DNA from: Halomarinibacterium sp034670265
GTDB lineage: Bacteria > Bacteroidota > Bacteroidia > Flavobacteriales > Flavobacteriaceae
Direction of reading: 5' to 3'
NCBI GenBank assembly: GCA_034670265.1
Contig: JAXMNU010000003.1
Span: 471,425-535,424 of the forward strand
DNA: 64,000 bases
In this document: in pieces, positions 16,422-25,215 of the stretch
How the letters are laid out: every line of letters begins with the position of its first letter
Numbering within the stretch: the stretch's first letter is position 1
Notes under the pieces: generated by a model
The model's input: the letters and a program-made list of their open reading frames with translations, nothing else
The model's database searches: none
What the model was told of the DNA's origin: nothing
Program-made: the position numbers and the translations under genes

Positions 16422-16511
16422 ACTTTAAAAACCTTCCAAGTACAATTATTAAAAAAAAGCTTCGAGATTTATGGAAGCCTTCTTGTGATTTTAAAGTTTA
16501 GACTTTTCACC

Positions 16512-17336
16512 TTATTTAGAAAGTTCGGCAATATAGGTATATAAGTAATCTCCGTGTTCTCCCTTAAAGTATTTATTGTAGTTTTTAAAAAATGCCTTCC
16601 TTGCGGTTTCGTCTGGCCATTGGGCATTCACTGCATCACTCAAACCAGAATTCATATCGTCAAGGTCATCCATAGAATCTAGATAAAATGCCTCAATAAA
16701 ATCGGTTCTGTCAGATCCCCATCCGTGTACATTAGGGTAATAAGCTTTTATCTTATCGTTGTTCATTACCGTGGCATTAATGAATTGGGTGTGGAGCTTC
16801 ATAAACTCTTCATTAGAACCATCTTTTGGAAACGCCATTTTACTTATGCGTACATAGGTAACCATATCTTCTGAAGGTCTTTCGGTTAAATATTTACCGC
16901 CAGCGATAGGAACATAAATCTCATCGGAATGAAAATCTACAAAAAACGACTGTCTGTTATCCAAAAAGGCTGTTCGTTTAGCTTCGTCTGGCCAAGCTAG
17001 TTTTTCTAATTCGGCATTTCTGTTTTGCGCTTTTTCAATATCTGCCCAAGATGCATAGGTTTGAACATATTTGGATTCATTACTATTTTCAGTATATAAG
17101 TGCATATAGTAAGAAGCAGCCATAATAAACTCATTCTTTTTAGTCACTTTTTCTAGGTATTCTTTTTCAATTTCCATCCAATCGTTGGAGTCTGTTGGTT
17201 CACGATCTAAGTTCCAATAAAGTGTGGTTACAGTAATGTAGGCTGGCATTGGGGGTTCTTCTTGTGCCATCACGGGGGAGAGCATCAAAAGAAAAATAAA
17301 AAGGATTGCAATTGTTGTTTGAATTTTGGTTTTCAT
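16512..17336 (-). CDS. Secreted protein of unknown function with internal duplication
   Basis: A 274-residue exported protein. The signal peptide (MKTKIQTTIAILFIFLLMLS, cleavage after VMA) is clear; the ATG at 17336 is chosen because the longer frame adds 14 non-signal residues. The mature protein appears to hold two related units: AWPDEAKRTAFLDN near residue 130 and QWPDETARKAFFKN near residue 245, each followed by an acidic/aromatic stretch with a Y-(V/T)-Y or Y-V-P-I strand. I do not recognise the family; ferredoxin-like stress-barrel units are one possibility. It stands alone between AT-rich spacers. Confidence 0.75.
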   Translation of the reverse strand: MKTKIQTTIAILFIFLLMLSPVMAQEEPPMPAYITVTTLYWNLDREPTDSNDWMEIEKEYLEKVTKKNEFIMAASYYMHLYTENSNESKYVQTYASWADIEKAQNRNAELEKLAWPDEAKRTAFLDNRQSFFVDFHSDEIYVPIAGGKYLTERPSEDMVTYVRISKMAFPKDGSNEEFMKLHTQFINATVMNNDKIKAYYPNVHGWGSDRTDFIEAFYLDSMDDLDDMNSGLSDAVNAQWPDETARKAFFKNYNKYFKGEHGDYLYTYIAELSK

Positions 17337-17378
17337 AATTATAAAGTATTGGTTAGTAATCGCATTCAGTAATACCAA

Positions 17379-17886
17379 CCATAAGTATATGGTCCTTTAA
17401 AATTATGATTTCAAAAATAAGTTCAGTTAGCGGGGAGTATCAGTAAAGTTACTAAATTAAGATTAAATTGCTGAAAATAAGGAAATTAAATTTTATATTT
17501 CATTATTATTTAGATATAAATTTTTCCTTTTTCAAGAATATTTTTCTATTTGATATTAATTATAATTTATAATCTCCGCACGAATTAATTCCCAAAAAAG
17601 GCATATAATTCTTTCACTTTTAATAGTAATCCCTTTTGTTTTAATAAACAATGGGTAGACATTCTAGATAGACTAACAGTATATATTTAAACCCAGAAGT
17701 TCCACGGTATACCGCGAAAACCCTTTTAGTTTCAATATTGTAAACGGTATTCCGTGAGATATTTCCTACTAATATTTTAGACTGTATTTTATAATCAATT
17801 AACAATAAGGTGATTGTAAATTTAAATCAATACATTCTTGAGGTTGGCACACCATTCGCTTTCCATTTTTAATATGAAAGCCGCTT
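17379..17886. other. 508-base intergenic region, very AT-rich, no gene
   Basis: No frame longer than a few codons looks real. On the minus strand TATTTTTG (17412-17419) could be the -7 of the secreted-protein gene. Two similar palindromes near 17705-17754 are described separately. Nothing else was recognised. Confidence 0.6.
17705..17754. promoter_or_regulatory. Pair of CGGTAT palindromes upstream of the signalling operon
   Basis: CGGTATACCG (17705-17714) is a perfect 10-bp palindrome and CGGTATTCCG (17745-17754) a near copy; both are preceded by A and followed by C/T-G. Their start-to-start distance is 40 bases, close to four helical turns. They lie 130-180 bases before the gene at 17887, and are GC-rich islands in AT-rich DNA, so a dimeric regulator could bind both on one face. 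Confidence 0.45.
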
Positions 17887-18297
17887 ATGGATAACTTTAT
17901 TCAATTAGAAAAAGCCAAATTTTGGTACGAGGATGGAATATTGTATGGTAAACTTTTTAACCAAGATAGTAATCAAAGCCTTAAAGAAGAAAATACATTA
18001 AACTATATCAATGCAATGATAAAGTTATGTAACGGTGTGCCTTCTCCTTTCTTAATTGATTTAAGAGATATTAAAGGGACTTATACAATTTCTGCAGCAA
18101 GGCTTTTATCTAATACAGAAGCATTAAGAAATTTAAGGTTTTGTGAAGCTTACCTTCTCAATTCTTTGAGTTCAAAATTATTAGTGGATTCTTATAAAAG
18201 AATTTACGATCCTAAGACTCCTTACAGAGTTTTTTATGATATAAATGGGGCAGTTAATTATTGTAATGAAATGAAAAATATATATGGGGGCAATTAA
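17887..18297 (+). CDS. STAS/SEC14-like (DUF7793-type) protein, first gene of signalling operon
   Basis: A 136-residue soluble protein. The pattern resembles flavobacterial DUF7793 proteins, which have a STAS/SEC14-like fold: an N-terminal AKFWYEDGILYGK strand pair, a central FLIDLRDIKGTYTISAARLLS segment, and a closing FYDINGAVNYCNEM helix. STAS proteins often act as partner-switching adaptors. The kinase gene starts 14 bases before its stop, showing tight coupling. It carries no membrane segment or DNA-binding motif. The family call is tentative. Confidence 0.6.
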   Translation: MDNFIQLEKAKFWYEDGILYGKLFNQDSNQSLKEENTLNYINAMIKLCNGVPSPFLIDLRDIKGTYTISAARLLSNTEALRNLRFCEAYLLNSLSSKLLVDSYKRIYDPKTPYRVFYDINGAVNYCNEMKNIYGGN

Positions 18298-19771
18298 AAA
18301 TTTAAGCGAAATAAGTCATTTACAAAACGACTTGAATATTAATAAAAATGTAATCGTATCCATTACAGATTTAAGAGGTAGGCTCATTTATGCAAATGAA
18401 AACTACTGTAGAATTATTGGATATAACCAACACGAAATTATTGGCGAGGCCCATAAAATATTGGAATGCCCAAGACACAAAGAACCCAAATACAGGGAGC
18501 TATGGAAAACAATAAAAAAGGGCAAGGTTTGGAAAGGTGTGTTGAAAAATAGAACACATGATGGAAAAGTAACATGGTTAGAAGCAACCATTTCTCCTAT
18601 ATTAAATAAAAGAGGAAACATTAATAAATATATGGGGATTTACAATGAGATTTCAAAAAACTATAATAGAGAAATGGATGAAATAGAATCAGATTTAAAA
18701 TGTCATACCATATTTAAATTAATGAATGTGAGTATAATGATGGTGGTAGAAAGTCGAGGTTTTATAACAGAATGGAATAAAGGAGCCGAAAAAGCTTTTG
18801 GGTATCTGGATAAGGAAATATTAGGTAAAAACATAACACAATTAATTGCTCCAGCTGATAGGGATAAAAGCCTTTGTGAGCTAAAAAAAGTTGCGAATAA
18901 TTTAAGTTCATCATGCCTTAATGAGACTATTGAAATGATGGGTGTAAAGAAAAATGGAGATCAATTTCCTCTAGAAATTACATTAAATAAATGGGAAATA
19001 GGGAATAGAACTTACTACAGTGCTATAATGATGGATATCACAAAACGAAAAACACTAGAAAAAAAATTACGCAAAAAGTCAAGAGACCTTGAAGTTTTTC
19101 TTTACCGCTCGGCACATGAATTAATGGTGCCTATTTCGACTTCAGAGGGGATAGTAGACTTAATGAAGTTTGAAAAAGTAAATGATAATATCATTGAATT
19201 AACCTCTTTACTAGATACTACCTTAGAAATGGGAAAAACGGTAGTAGAAAAGATGGCCAATTCTTCCATTACGATGGAAACGAGTAAAGGGCCAGAAATG
19301 ATAAATTTTAGAAAAATTATAGACAGTGTCATTCATTATTTGAGTAAACAATATGAATTAGACGGGATAAAATTTAAAGTCAAAATTTTAGCCCATTCTG
19401 GTTTTCACTCTTATAATAACCTATTAAAGCTATTATTTAAAAACTTAATTGAGAATGCTATAAAGTTTAAAAATCCAGAACAGGAAGACTTTGAGTCTAT
19501 AATTAGTATCGAAATAGATTCTGTAGGTAGAGATATACAAATAAAAGTATCAGACAACGGCGCAGGAATTCCAATGGAAAACATAGATAAAATCTTCGAG
19601 CTTTTTTATTCTGAAAATCTATACCAAGTAAATGGAAATGTTAATGGAAATGGTTTAGGCTTGTATATAGTGAATAATATTGTTGATGAATTAAATGGAA
19701 ACATATATGTTGAAAGTGAATTTAAAAATGGAACGTGTTTTACCATTTTCCTTTCCGATGCTAGAATATAA
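18284..19771 (+). CDS. Soluble double-PAS sensor histidine kinase
   Basis: A 495-residue cytosolic kinase without membrane segments. PAS 1 spans about 20-125 (ITDLRGRLIYANENYCRIIGY, PAC end YMGIYNEIS). PAS 2 spans about 145-255 (WNKGAEKAFGY...AIMMDITKRK). The dimerisation helix carries the phospho-acceptor H278 in RSAHELMVPIS, a divergent form of the usual HELR-PL. The ATPase domain has an N box (NLIENAIKF), DNGAGIP and GNGLGLYIV, so it looks active. It overlaps the STAS-like gene by 14 bases and is followed after six bases by a lone receiver, its probable partner. PAS 1 could bind a small ligand or haem; no ligand is evident. Confidence 0.85.
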   Translation: MGAIKNLSEISHLQNDLNINKNVIVSITDLRGRLIYANENYCRIIGYNQHEIIGEAHKILECPRHKEPKYRELWKTIKKGKVWKGVLKNRTHDGKVTWLEATISPILNKRGNINKYMGIYNEISKNYNREMDEIESDLKCHTIFKLMNVSIMMVVESRGFITEWNKGAEKAFGYLDKEILGKNITQLIAPADRDKSLCELKKVANNLSSSCLNETIEMMGVKKNGDQFPLEITLNKWEIGNRTYYSAIMMDITKRKTLEKKLRKKSRDLEVFLYRSAHELMVPISTSEGIVDLMKFEKVNDNIIELTSLLDTTLEMGKTVVEKMANSSITMETSKGPEMINFRKIIDSVIHYLSKQYELDGIKFKVKILAHSGFHSYNNLLKLLFKNLIENAIKFKNPEQEDFESIISIEIDSVGRDIQIKVSDNGAGIPMENIDKIFELFYSENLYQVNGNVNGNGLGLYIVNNIVDELNGNIYVESEFKNGTCFTIFLSDARI

Positions 19772-19777
19772 ATAAAA

Positions 19778-20215
19778 ATGGGTACAGATAAAAACATAAT
19801 ATTAATTGATGATAACTTGGTTGATCTTTTTATTCATGAAAGAATAGTAAAAAAATGTTATCCTAAGGCTAATGTAACATTGTTTTCAGACCCTAAATAC
19901 GCATTAAAATATTTTAAAACTTTTGAATTACAGTGGCAACTTAACAAAGAAGATGCTCCAAATGTCATTTTTATAGATATAAATATGCCATCCATGTCTG
20001 GATTTGAGTTGTTAAAAGAACTAGAAAACACTAGAATTTTTGAAGAAAGAGAAGTGAAGATATATATTCTCACTACTTCAACTAATATAGTAGATATAAA
20101 TATGTCTAAAAAATGTTCCCTATGTTCTGGATACATACTTAAACCACTTGTTTCAGAAAAATTACAGGAAGTATTAATACCCCAACTCTCAGAAAAATAT
20201 CTTTTAAAAATTTAA
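19778..20215 (+). CDS. Single-domain response regulator (receiver only)
   Basis: A 145-residue receiver domain. The acidic pocket is D11-D12 in LIDDN, the phospho-acceptor D67 is in FIDINMPSMSGFE, the switch threonine is T100, and the conserved lysine is K122 in YILKPL. Nothing follows the receiver, so the output must be through protein contact, a further phosphorelay or feedback on the kinase. It starts six bases after the kinase gene. Such stand-alone receivers are common in flavobacteria (Rcp1-like). Confidence 0.87.
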   Translation: MGTDKNIILIDDNLVDLFIHERIVKKCYPKANVTLFSDPKYALKYFKTFELQWQLNKEDAPNVIFIDINMPSMSGFELLKELENTRIFEEREVKIYILTTSTNIVDINMSKKCSLCSGYILKPLVSEKLQEVLIPQLSEKYLLKI

Positions 20216-20226
20216 AGACTACTACT

Positions 20227-21690
20227 ATGAAAAAAGTGAACTTAACCCTAACGATTTCTTTTTTAATTATTTTATTTGGACAACTTATTGTCCATGCACA
20301 AGTTGGAATTAACACCACTACACCAGATCCCTCATCAATCTTAGATATAACATCTTCGAATAAGGGTATGTTATTACCACGATTAACAACCGCTCAAAGA
20401 ACAGCTATTAGCTCCCCCGCAAATGGACTTATTGTATATGATACTGATTTTAATTCATTATTTTACTATAACTCTAGTTCTTGGGTTAGTTTGTCTACAT
20501 CTTCACAAGCGCGAAACAATCATAAGATTGTAAAATCTGCAGCAGATTTAGCGTCAGAACTCACTGCAGGAGGTGGTAGTGAGTACCTTTTAAGTTCAAA
20601 TACTTTATATGAAATAAATGGGACCATCTCATTATCATTCCCAATTGAAATTAATAATTCATACATTTTAGGGAGAGATACTAACGAGGATATATTGGTT
20701 AGAGCAGGAGGGACTATGTTTACTGGAACTACAGGAGGAAGTATAAAAGGAGTTACTTTAACTGCTCCAGGAGGCACGGTGTTTTCTTTATCGGGTGCCC
20801 CTACAGAAAATCTCATTTTTAGAGATGCTATAATTGCTAATTCAGGATCTGTAGGATCAATTAGTGGATTTGGTTTGATTTTTAAAAGTGTTATTCAATA
20901 TGTGGGAAATACCACAGGTATCACATACAATAATATTGGATCTTTACTTTTGGCAGATTTAGGATGGTCTAGTAATAATAGTGGCACCTATGAAACATTT
21001 ACAGGAACCTTTACGCTTATTCAGAAAGTAAGTGGTTTCACCACAGTTAATGGAGCTGCCATTGGAATAGATGTAAGTAGTAACCCCACTGTAGCCAATG
21101 GAGTTTTACTAACTACTGCTTTTTCTGGAACAAGTACCGAATATGTAAAAAAATATACTGCAGGCACTTATACAGGATATAATTTTACAAATGCTTGGGC
21201 AGTAAATTGTCCAGGACTTCCAGTAGAATCTGATAATGTAGCTTCAGCAAATATTTATTATAATGGAGGTATTACCACAGGGTTTGTTCACCAAACAACC
21301 AATGGTTCGGAATTTAACCTAAATGGTAATGTTACAACTAATAGTACATCGGCGGTTAACTTATTTAGAACAACTTCTCCCCAAAATAATAGAATTACCT
21401 ATGTAGGAAAAAAGACCAGAACTTTTCAAATAAATGCAGCCTTGTCTATAAGAGGAAATAGTGGAGTGGGAGATTATTATGCTTTCTTTATAAAGAAGAA
21501 CGGCGTTACTAGTTTAATTGAGACTAATTCTTTAATGAGGGTAAATACTACTTCAGATATTTCTAGTCAAGCAATTTCTGGAACAGTAGAATTGGCTCCA
21601 AATGATTATGTAGAAATATGGGGACAACGATTAATTGGGTCAGGAACAACTTCCATCACAATTTTTTCCTTGAACTTAAGTATAAAATAA
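20227..21690 (+). CDS. Large secreted protein with N-terminal flavobacterial surface-fibre motif
   Basis: A 487-residue protein with a clear signal peptide ending in VHAQ. The mature N-terminus VGINTTTPDPSSILDITSSNKGMLLPRLT is a widespread flavobacterial motif in surface or tail-fibre-like proteins. The rest is rich in G, S, T and N with short beta-helix-like strands (residues ~150-300) and a C-terminal beta-sandwich-like part. It starts 11 bases after the receiver gene, close enough to be read from the same operon, so it could be an output gene of that system, though this is inference. A strong terminator follows. Confidence 0.75.
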   Translation: MKKVNLTLTISFLIILFGQLIVHAQVGINTTTPDPSSILDITSSNKGMLLPRLTTAQRTAISSPANGLIVYDTDFNSLFYYNSSSWVSLSTSSQARNNHKIVKSAADLASELTAGGGSEYLLSSNTLYEINGTISLSFPIEINNSYILGRDTNEDILVRAGGTMFTGTTGGSIKGVTLTAPGGTVFSLSGAPTENLIFRDAIIANSGSVGSISGFGLIFKSVIQYVGNTTGITYNNIGSLLLADLGWSSNNSGTYETFTGTFTLIQKVSGFTTVNGAAIGIDVSSNPTVANGVLLTTAFSGTSTEYVKKYTAGTYTGYNFTNAWAVNCPGLPVESDNVASANIYYNGGITTGFVHQTTNGSEFNLNGNVTTNSTSAVNLFRTTSPQNNRITYVGKKTRTFQINAALSIRGNSGVGDYYAFFIKKNGVTSLIETNSLMRVNTTSDISSQAISGTVELAPNDYVEIWGQRLIGSGTTSITIFSLNLSIK

Positions 21691-21725
21691 TTTTTTAGTT
21701 TAATTTTTTTGGTTAGTTAGTTGAT

Positions 21726-21767
21726 TGTACGTCCTGTTTTATAATGAAATGGGGCGTACATTTTTTT
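21726..21767. terminator. Terminator between convergent genes
   Basis: TGTACG...CGTACA stem with a ~25-base imperfect loop (CC/GG pairs extend it) followed by seven T on the plus strand. It separates the secreted-protein gene from the convergent methyltransferase. Confidence 0.7.
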
Positions 21768-21777
21768 GTTCTAAAAA

Positions 21778-22461
21778 CTATTTAAAAGCCCTTATATATA
21801 CCCAATAATTATCATTTACAAAAGGCTCAATCTTGGTAAACCCTGCATTTTGTAGCCAGATAATTTGTTTATCAAAGGGGTCTGGCTTGTCAAACTTTGC
21901 ATAATGCTCCATAAGCCATTCCCATTTGTCACTATTAGGGTAATTTTTAAGAACAAAAGCCTTCCACTCTTCAAGAAATGGAGTATGTTCTTCGGCATTT
22001 CTGTCAATCATTAAATCTGTAAAAGCCAAAACTCCGTTTGGTCTAAGAGAAGTGTGTATTTTTTTGAAAAGAGCTTTTTTTTCATGAAGGCTACAATGAT
22101 GTAAACTAAATCCTGCAACAACCATATCATAGGTGTTTTCAGAAAAAGGGAAGTCGTTAAAAAAAGTAGTATGATAGTCTGTGTAATATCCTTTGAAACG
22201 GTTTTTACACAAATTGATCATTTGGTTTGAAGCATCCAGCAATTCGTATTGAGCATTAGGGAAAGATTGAATCAATTGGGCAGTAACATTTCCGTTTCCA
22301 CACCCTAAATCTAAGATACGCGTTGGCTTAAAGTCTGTAGGTAGATTTTCAGTAAATGAAGAAAGTAATTTTTGATAGTATGGGACACACTTAGTCATAT
22401 CTTCTGTGTAATTCACAGAAAATTCGTCAAATTCGGACACTATATTAGCACCTATTCTCAT
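21778..22461 (-). CDS. Class I SAM-dependent methyltransferase
   Basis: A 227-residue methyltransferase. Motif I is LDLGCGNGNVTAQL near residue 50, followed by an acidic residue at the end of strand 2 (ELLDAS) and VVAGFSLHHC as motif IV. It is of the Methyltransf_12/25 small-molecule type; the substrate is not evident. A lipocalin-like exported protein is encoded 30 bases upstream on the same strand. Start chosen at the first ATG of the frame. Confidence 0.82.
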   Translation of the reverse strand: MRIGANIVSEFDEFSVNYTEDMTKCVPYYQKLLSSFTENLPTDFKPTRILDLGCGNGNVTAQLIQSFPNAQYELLDASNQMINLCKNRFKGYYTDYHTTFFNDFPFSENTYDMVVAGFSLHHCSLHEKKALFKKIHTSLRPNGVLAFTDLMIDRNAEEHTPFLEEWKAFVLKNYPNSDKWEWLMEHYAKFDKPDPFDKQIIWLQNAGFTKIEPFVNDNYWVYIRAFK

Positions 22462-22491
22462 GTATTTAAAAGTCGAAAAGTTAGATATATC

Positions 22492-22941
22492 TTATTCTAT
22501 TCGCGTATAATTTTCAGAATTATACTTGTTACCGTCATTATCAAAAGAGATTTGACTGTACGTGTTTTCTCCTAGTTTTAATTGAAAACGGAATACTTGT
22601 ACCGTATCTACAATCTTCATCATGGCTTGCGAAGCATATTCAAGTCGTTCTTCCAGTATTCCATCTTTTACTTCGTAGGTTCCATAACCAAACCATTCGT
22701 TAGTGTCGGTTGGGTCAAATCGAGACCACATGACTTTTCCTTTACTATATACTTTTACTTGCCTAGCTCCATTAAGATTAAAAAGAGTATCCAATATTTC
22801 GTTGTTTTCATAGATGTATTGGTGCTTCATTTCCCAGACTCCTTCTAAGGTGTATTCATTTTGAGTGTCTTCATTTGTTGAAGCTGCTATAAAAACCACA
22901 GCTAATAAAATGGAGAGAGCAAGTATTGCTAATTTTTTCAT
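22492..22941 (-). CDS. Exported lipocalin-like protein of unknown function
   Basis: A 149-residue protein with an N-terminal hydrophobic signal (MKKLAILALSILLAVVFIAA). The mature part starts after a polar stretch with LEGVWEMKHQYIY, then alternates short beta strands, including VMWSRFDPTDTNEWFGYGTYEV and the closing ENYTRIE. The G-x-W start and repeated strands resemble small lipocalin-like or META-like barrels in flavobacteria, but I do not recognise a named family. It is 30 bases upstream of the methyltransferase and probably in one unit with it. Confidence 0.65.
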   Translation of the reverse strand: MKKLAILALSILLAVVFIAASTNEDTQNEYTLEGVWEMKHQYIYENNEILDTLFNLNGARQVKVYSKGKVMWSRFDPTDTNEWFGYGTYEVKDGILEERLEYASQAMMKIVDTVQVFRFQLKLGENTYSQISFDNDGNKYNSENYTRIE

Positions 22942-23233
22942 ATCGAAACGCGTTTAAGTTGGTATCCAGTTAAATAAGCCGATATTAAATTACATAAAAT
23001 TAATGACTTTATTACTTTTCATACTATAAAAGTTACATTTTAGCGAAAACCATCATTAAGTAGTCAATAGGATTATTATATGAATAAAATTGACCTTATT
23101 TTTGAAGTAACAGATTGAAGGAATAACTTTCTTCATGAACAAATTAATTTGGTTAGTTTTTTTAAACCTCCATATGGTATTTTATCATTTGGAGGTTTTT
23201 ATTTGTGTATATTGAAACCAAAATTATTACCCT
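22942..23233. other. 292-base spacer with a possible small transcript
   Basis: The spacer ends with a terminator at 23164-23200, although no annotated plus-strand gene precedes it. A 12-codon frame (23080-23118) is present. TACATTTT near 23033 is a poor -7 match. The spacer may therefore encode a small RNA or a short peptide; otherwise nothing is seen. Confidence 0.3.
23164..23200 (+). terminator. Orphan plus-strand terminator
   Basis: AACCTCC with a 19-base loop and GGAGGTT followed by T5, 34 bases before the nitroreductase start. No plus-strand gene precedes it within this spacer. Confidence 0.65.
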
Positions 23234-23791
23234 ATGATTTCGAAAATTATTGCAAATAGAAGAGCAGTATACCCTGCACAATATAATAACAAACCCATTG
23301 ATGTTAAAGAGGTAGCCGGTGTATTGGAGGCTGCTAATTGGGCACCAACGCATAGAAGGACCGAGCCCTGGAGGTTTATTGTTTTTCATACCAAAGAATC
23401 CAAAGAAAAGCTCGCCAAGTTTTTGTCTACAACCTACAAAGAAAAGTCTGAAAGTTTTTCGGAAGTTAAGTTTAAAAAGTACCAAGTAAATCCTGTAAAA
23501 GCAGCTTGTGTTATTGCAATTTGTTTTCAAAGAGATCCAAAGGAATCAATTCCAGAATGGGAAGAAATTGCAGCTACAGCGATGGCTGTCCAGAATATGT
23601 GGTTAACGGCTTCTGAAATGAATATTGGTGCCTATTGGGGCTCTCCGGCAATTAGTAAGCATTTAAACGAACTTGTTAATATGAAAGAAGGTGAACGATG
23701 TTTAGGCTTTTTCTATATGGGAAAATACGATGAAGAAATCCCCGAAGGATTTAGGGAAACATCTATTGAAGAAAAAACAACATGGCTTTAA
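23234..23791 (+). CDS. Nitroreductase-family flavoprotein
   Basis: A 185-residue FMN enzyme of the nitroreductase fold. The N-terminal RRAVYPAQY and the NWAPTHRRTEPWRF segment provide the FMN-phosphate contacts typical of YdjA-like small nitroreductases; GAYWGSPA and LGFFYMGK form the later FMN loop. Such enzymes use NAD(P)H to reduce nitro-compounds or quinones, but the natural substrate is unknown. It is preceded by an orphan terminator, so it should have its own promoter, which I could not place with confidence. Confidence 0.85.
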   Translation: MISKIIANRRAVYPAQYNNKPIDVKEVAGVLEAANWAPTHRRTEPWRFIVFHTKESKEKLAKFLSTTYKEKSESFSEVKFKKYQVNPVKAACVIAICFQRDPKESIPEWEEIAATAMAVQNMWLTASEMNIGAYWGSPAISKHLNELVNMKEGERCLGFFYMGKYDEEIPEGFRETSIEEKTTWL

Positions 23792-23842
23792 TTTTATGAT
23801 GACAAATTGAAAATGTTTCGATGTATTGAAAAATACACATTT

Positions 23843-24607
23843 ATGAAACGTTTTTCACTCTTTGCCTTATCCGTATTATTTGTTTTTACTTCTTGTAAAA
23901 AGGACGATAATAATACCCCACAAGACAACATTGCTAATTTTAATTCGCAAATCTGTGCCAATGTAAGTGGCGCATCAGCTTTGTACTGGGATTATGCGCA
24001 CGGATTACCAACAGGTTTAACCCAAATACCCACCATTGCTAATCCTGGACAACAATTTATTCATAGTCAGTATCCGGGATTAGGGTTTACGATGCCACAA
24101 GGATATTCAGCAACAGAAGTACTTATCCCTGAGGTACAAGCTTTAGGAGTAAATGTTTTAAGAAATGATAATAATACTCTGTGGCGATACATTCCTTCTT
24201 TATCTCTCCAAGGGAATGTGGGTGTAAATGATATACTTGCTTTGGAGATAAATACCATGTTTGATATTTTAGGATTTAATGGTACGCCTAACGTACTTTG
24301 TACAACAACACAGACAGGAACCATTGGAGGAGGGTTTCAAAACACGTTTGGAGCACGATTTCTCCAATTTGGAAATTTTAGAGCACTAGTTTGGGTAAAT
24401 ACACTATTTGAGCCCTCTCTAAATGTAACCTTTGCATCTATATCTGTTTCCTTTGCACCTACCAACGAATTTGATGCCGTAGTTTTTGAAACATTTTTAC
24501 CTATTAGCTGGCAATTACTCATTATAAAAGATGAAGTTAGAGATTCAGACGCCGATGGTTTCCCTGATAATCAGGATAATTTTCCGTTTGATCCAACCCG
24601 ACATTAA
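23843..24607 (+). CDS. Lipoprotein with C-terminal Ca-binding-like Asp repeat
   Basis: A 254-residue lipoprotein. The signal peptide ends in FVFTSCKKDD (lipobox Cys at residue 18). The ATG at 23843 is preferred over 23807 because it gives a normal signal peptide. The central part has aromatic/beta segments such as LYWDYAHGLP and a G-G-G-F-Q-N loop. The C-terminus DSDADGFPDNQDNFPFDP is a thrombospondin type-3-like acidic repeat that usually binds calcium. Family otherwise unknown. It ends four bases before a convergent gene. Confidence 0.75.
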   Translation: MKRFSLFALSVLFVFTSCKKDDNNTPQDNIANFNSQICANVSGASALYWDYAHGLPTGLTQIPTIANPGQQFIHSQYPGLGFTMPQGYSATEVLIPEVQALGVNVLRNDNNTLWRYIPSLSLQGNVGVNDILALEINTMFDILGFNGTPNVLCTTTQTGTIGGGFQNTFGARFLQFGNFRALVWVNTLFEPSLNVTFASISVSFAPTNEFDAVVFETFLPISWQLLIIKDEVRDSDADGFPDNQDNFPFDPTRH

Positions 24608-24610
24608 TAT

Positions 24611-25111
24611 TTAAAAAAGTAAATCGAAATTCACAATCACTTTGTAAATAAATAGTCCCAAAAAGACTAAAGTTGCAAAGAACTTGAGAAAAGTTGATGC
24701 TAAAAACCCAAAGAAGGATCCTAAAGCAGCTTTAAATGCTTGGGGTCCTTCGGTTTTATTGAAGGCTAATTCCCCTACGAGTGCTCCTACAAAGGGGCCA
24801 ATTAATATTCCGAAGGGAATAGGGGCTAAAATTCCAATAATTAATCCAATGGTTGTACCCCAAGCACCTGCTTTGCTCCCACCAAAACGTTTGGTGCCCA
24901 AAGCCGGAATGATATAATCCATAATATAAATTCCAATACCTACTACTCCCGTAATAATGATAAACGTCCAATCAAACTCTAATGATGGGGCTAAATACAA
25001 AACAATAAGCCCCAACCAAGAAATGGGTGTGCCAGGTATTACTGGTAGAATACTACCCGCAATACCAATTAACATTAAGAGAAAACCAATGAGTATACAA
25101 AGAATGTCCAT
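24611..25111 (-). CDS. DUF456-family membrane protein
   Basis: A 166-residue integral membrane protein with about four to five segments. The pattern G-I-A-G-S-I-L-P-V-I-P-G-T-P at the N-terminus and GGSKAGAWG with the following GPFVGALVGEL is the DUF456 signature. The family is uncharacterised; glycine-zipper-like packing is evident. It ends only three bases from the convergent lipoprotein gene and lies divergent to a BlaI-type repressor gene, whose operator region is in between. Confidence 0.85.
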   Translation of the reverse strand: MDILCILIGFLLMLIGIAGSILPVIPGTPISWLGLIVLYLAPSLEFDWTFIIITGVVGIGIYIMDYIIPALGTKRFGGSKAGAWGTTIGLIIGILAPIPFGILIGPFVGALVGELAFNKTEGPQAFKAALGSFFGFLASTFLKFFATLVFLGLFIYKVIVNFDLLF

Positions 25112-25157
25112 ACGGTGTTATTCGACCAACAATTTACTGAAACGTTACAAAATATTA

Positions 25158-25197
25158 ACTAAAAAATTAGTTTAAACTAAAAATTTAGTTATATTTA
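25158..25197 (+). promoter_or_regulatory. Tandem ACTA/TAGT operators and -7 box of the first blaI-like gene
   Basis: Two 14-bp inverted repeats, ACTAAAAAATTAGT (25158-25171) and ACTAAAAATTTAGT (25176-25189), start 18 bases apart. Directly after them TATATTTA (25190-25197) resembles the -7 element. This is the expected arrangement for autorepression by the BlaI-like dimer encoded 18 bases downstream. The half-site differs from the TACA/TGTA site of the second system. Confidence 0.6.
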
Positions 25198-25215
25198 AAA
25201 TCTAAATTCAATAAA

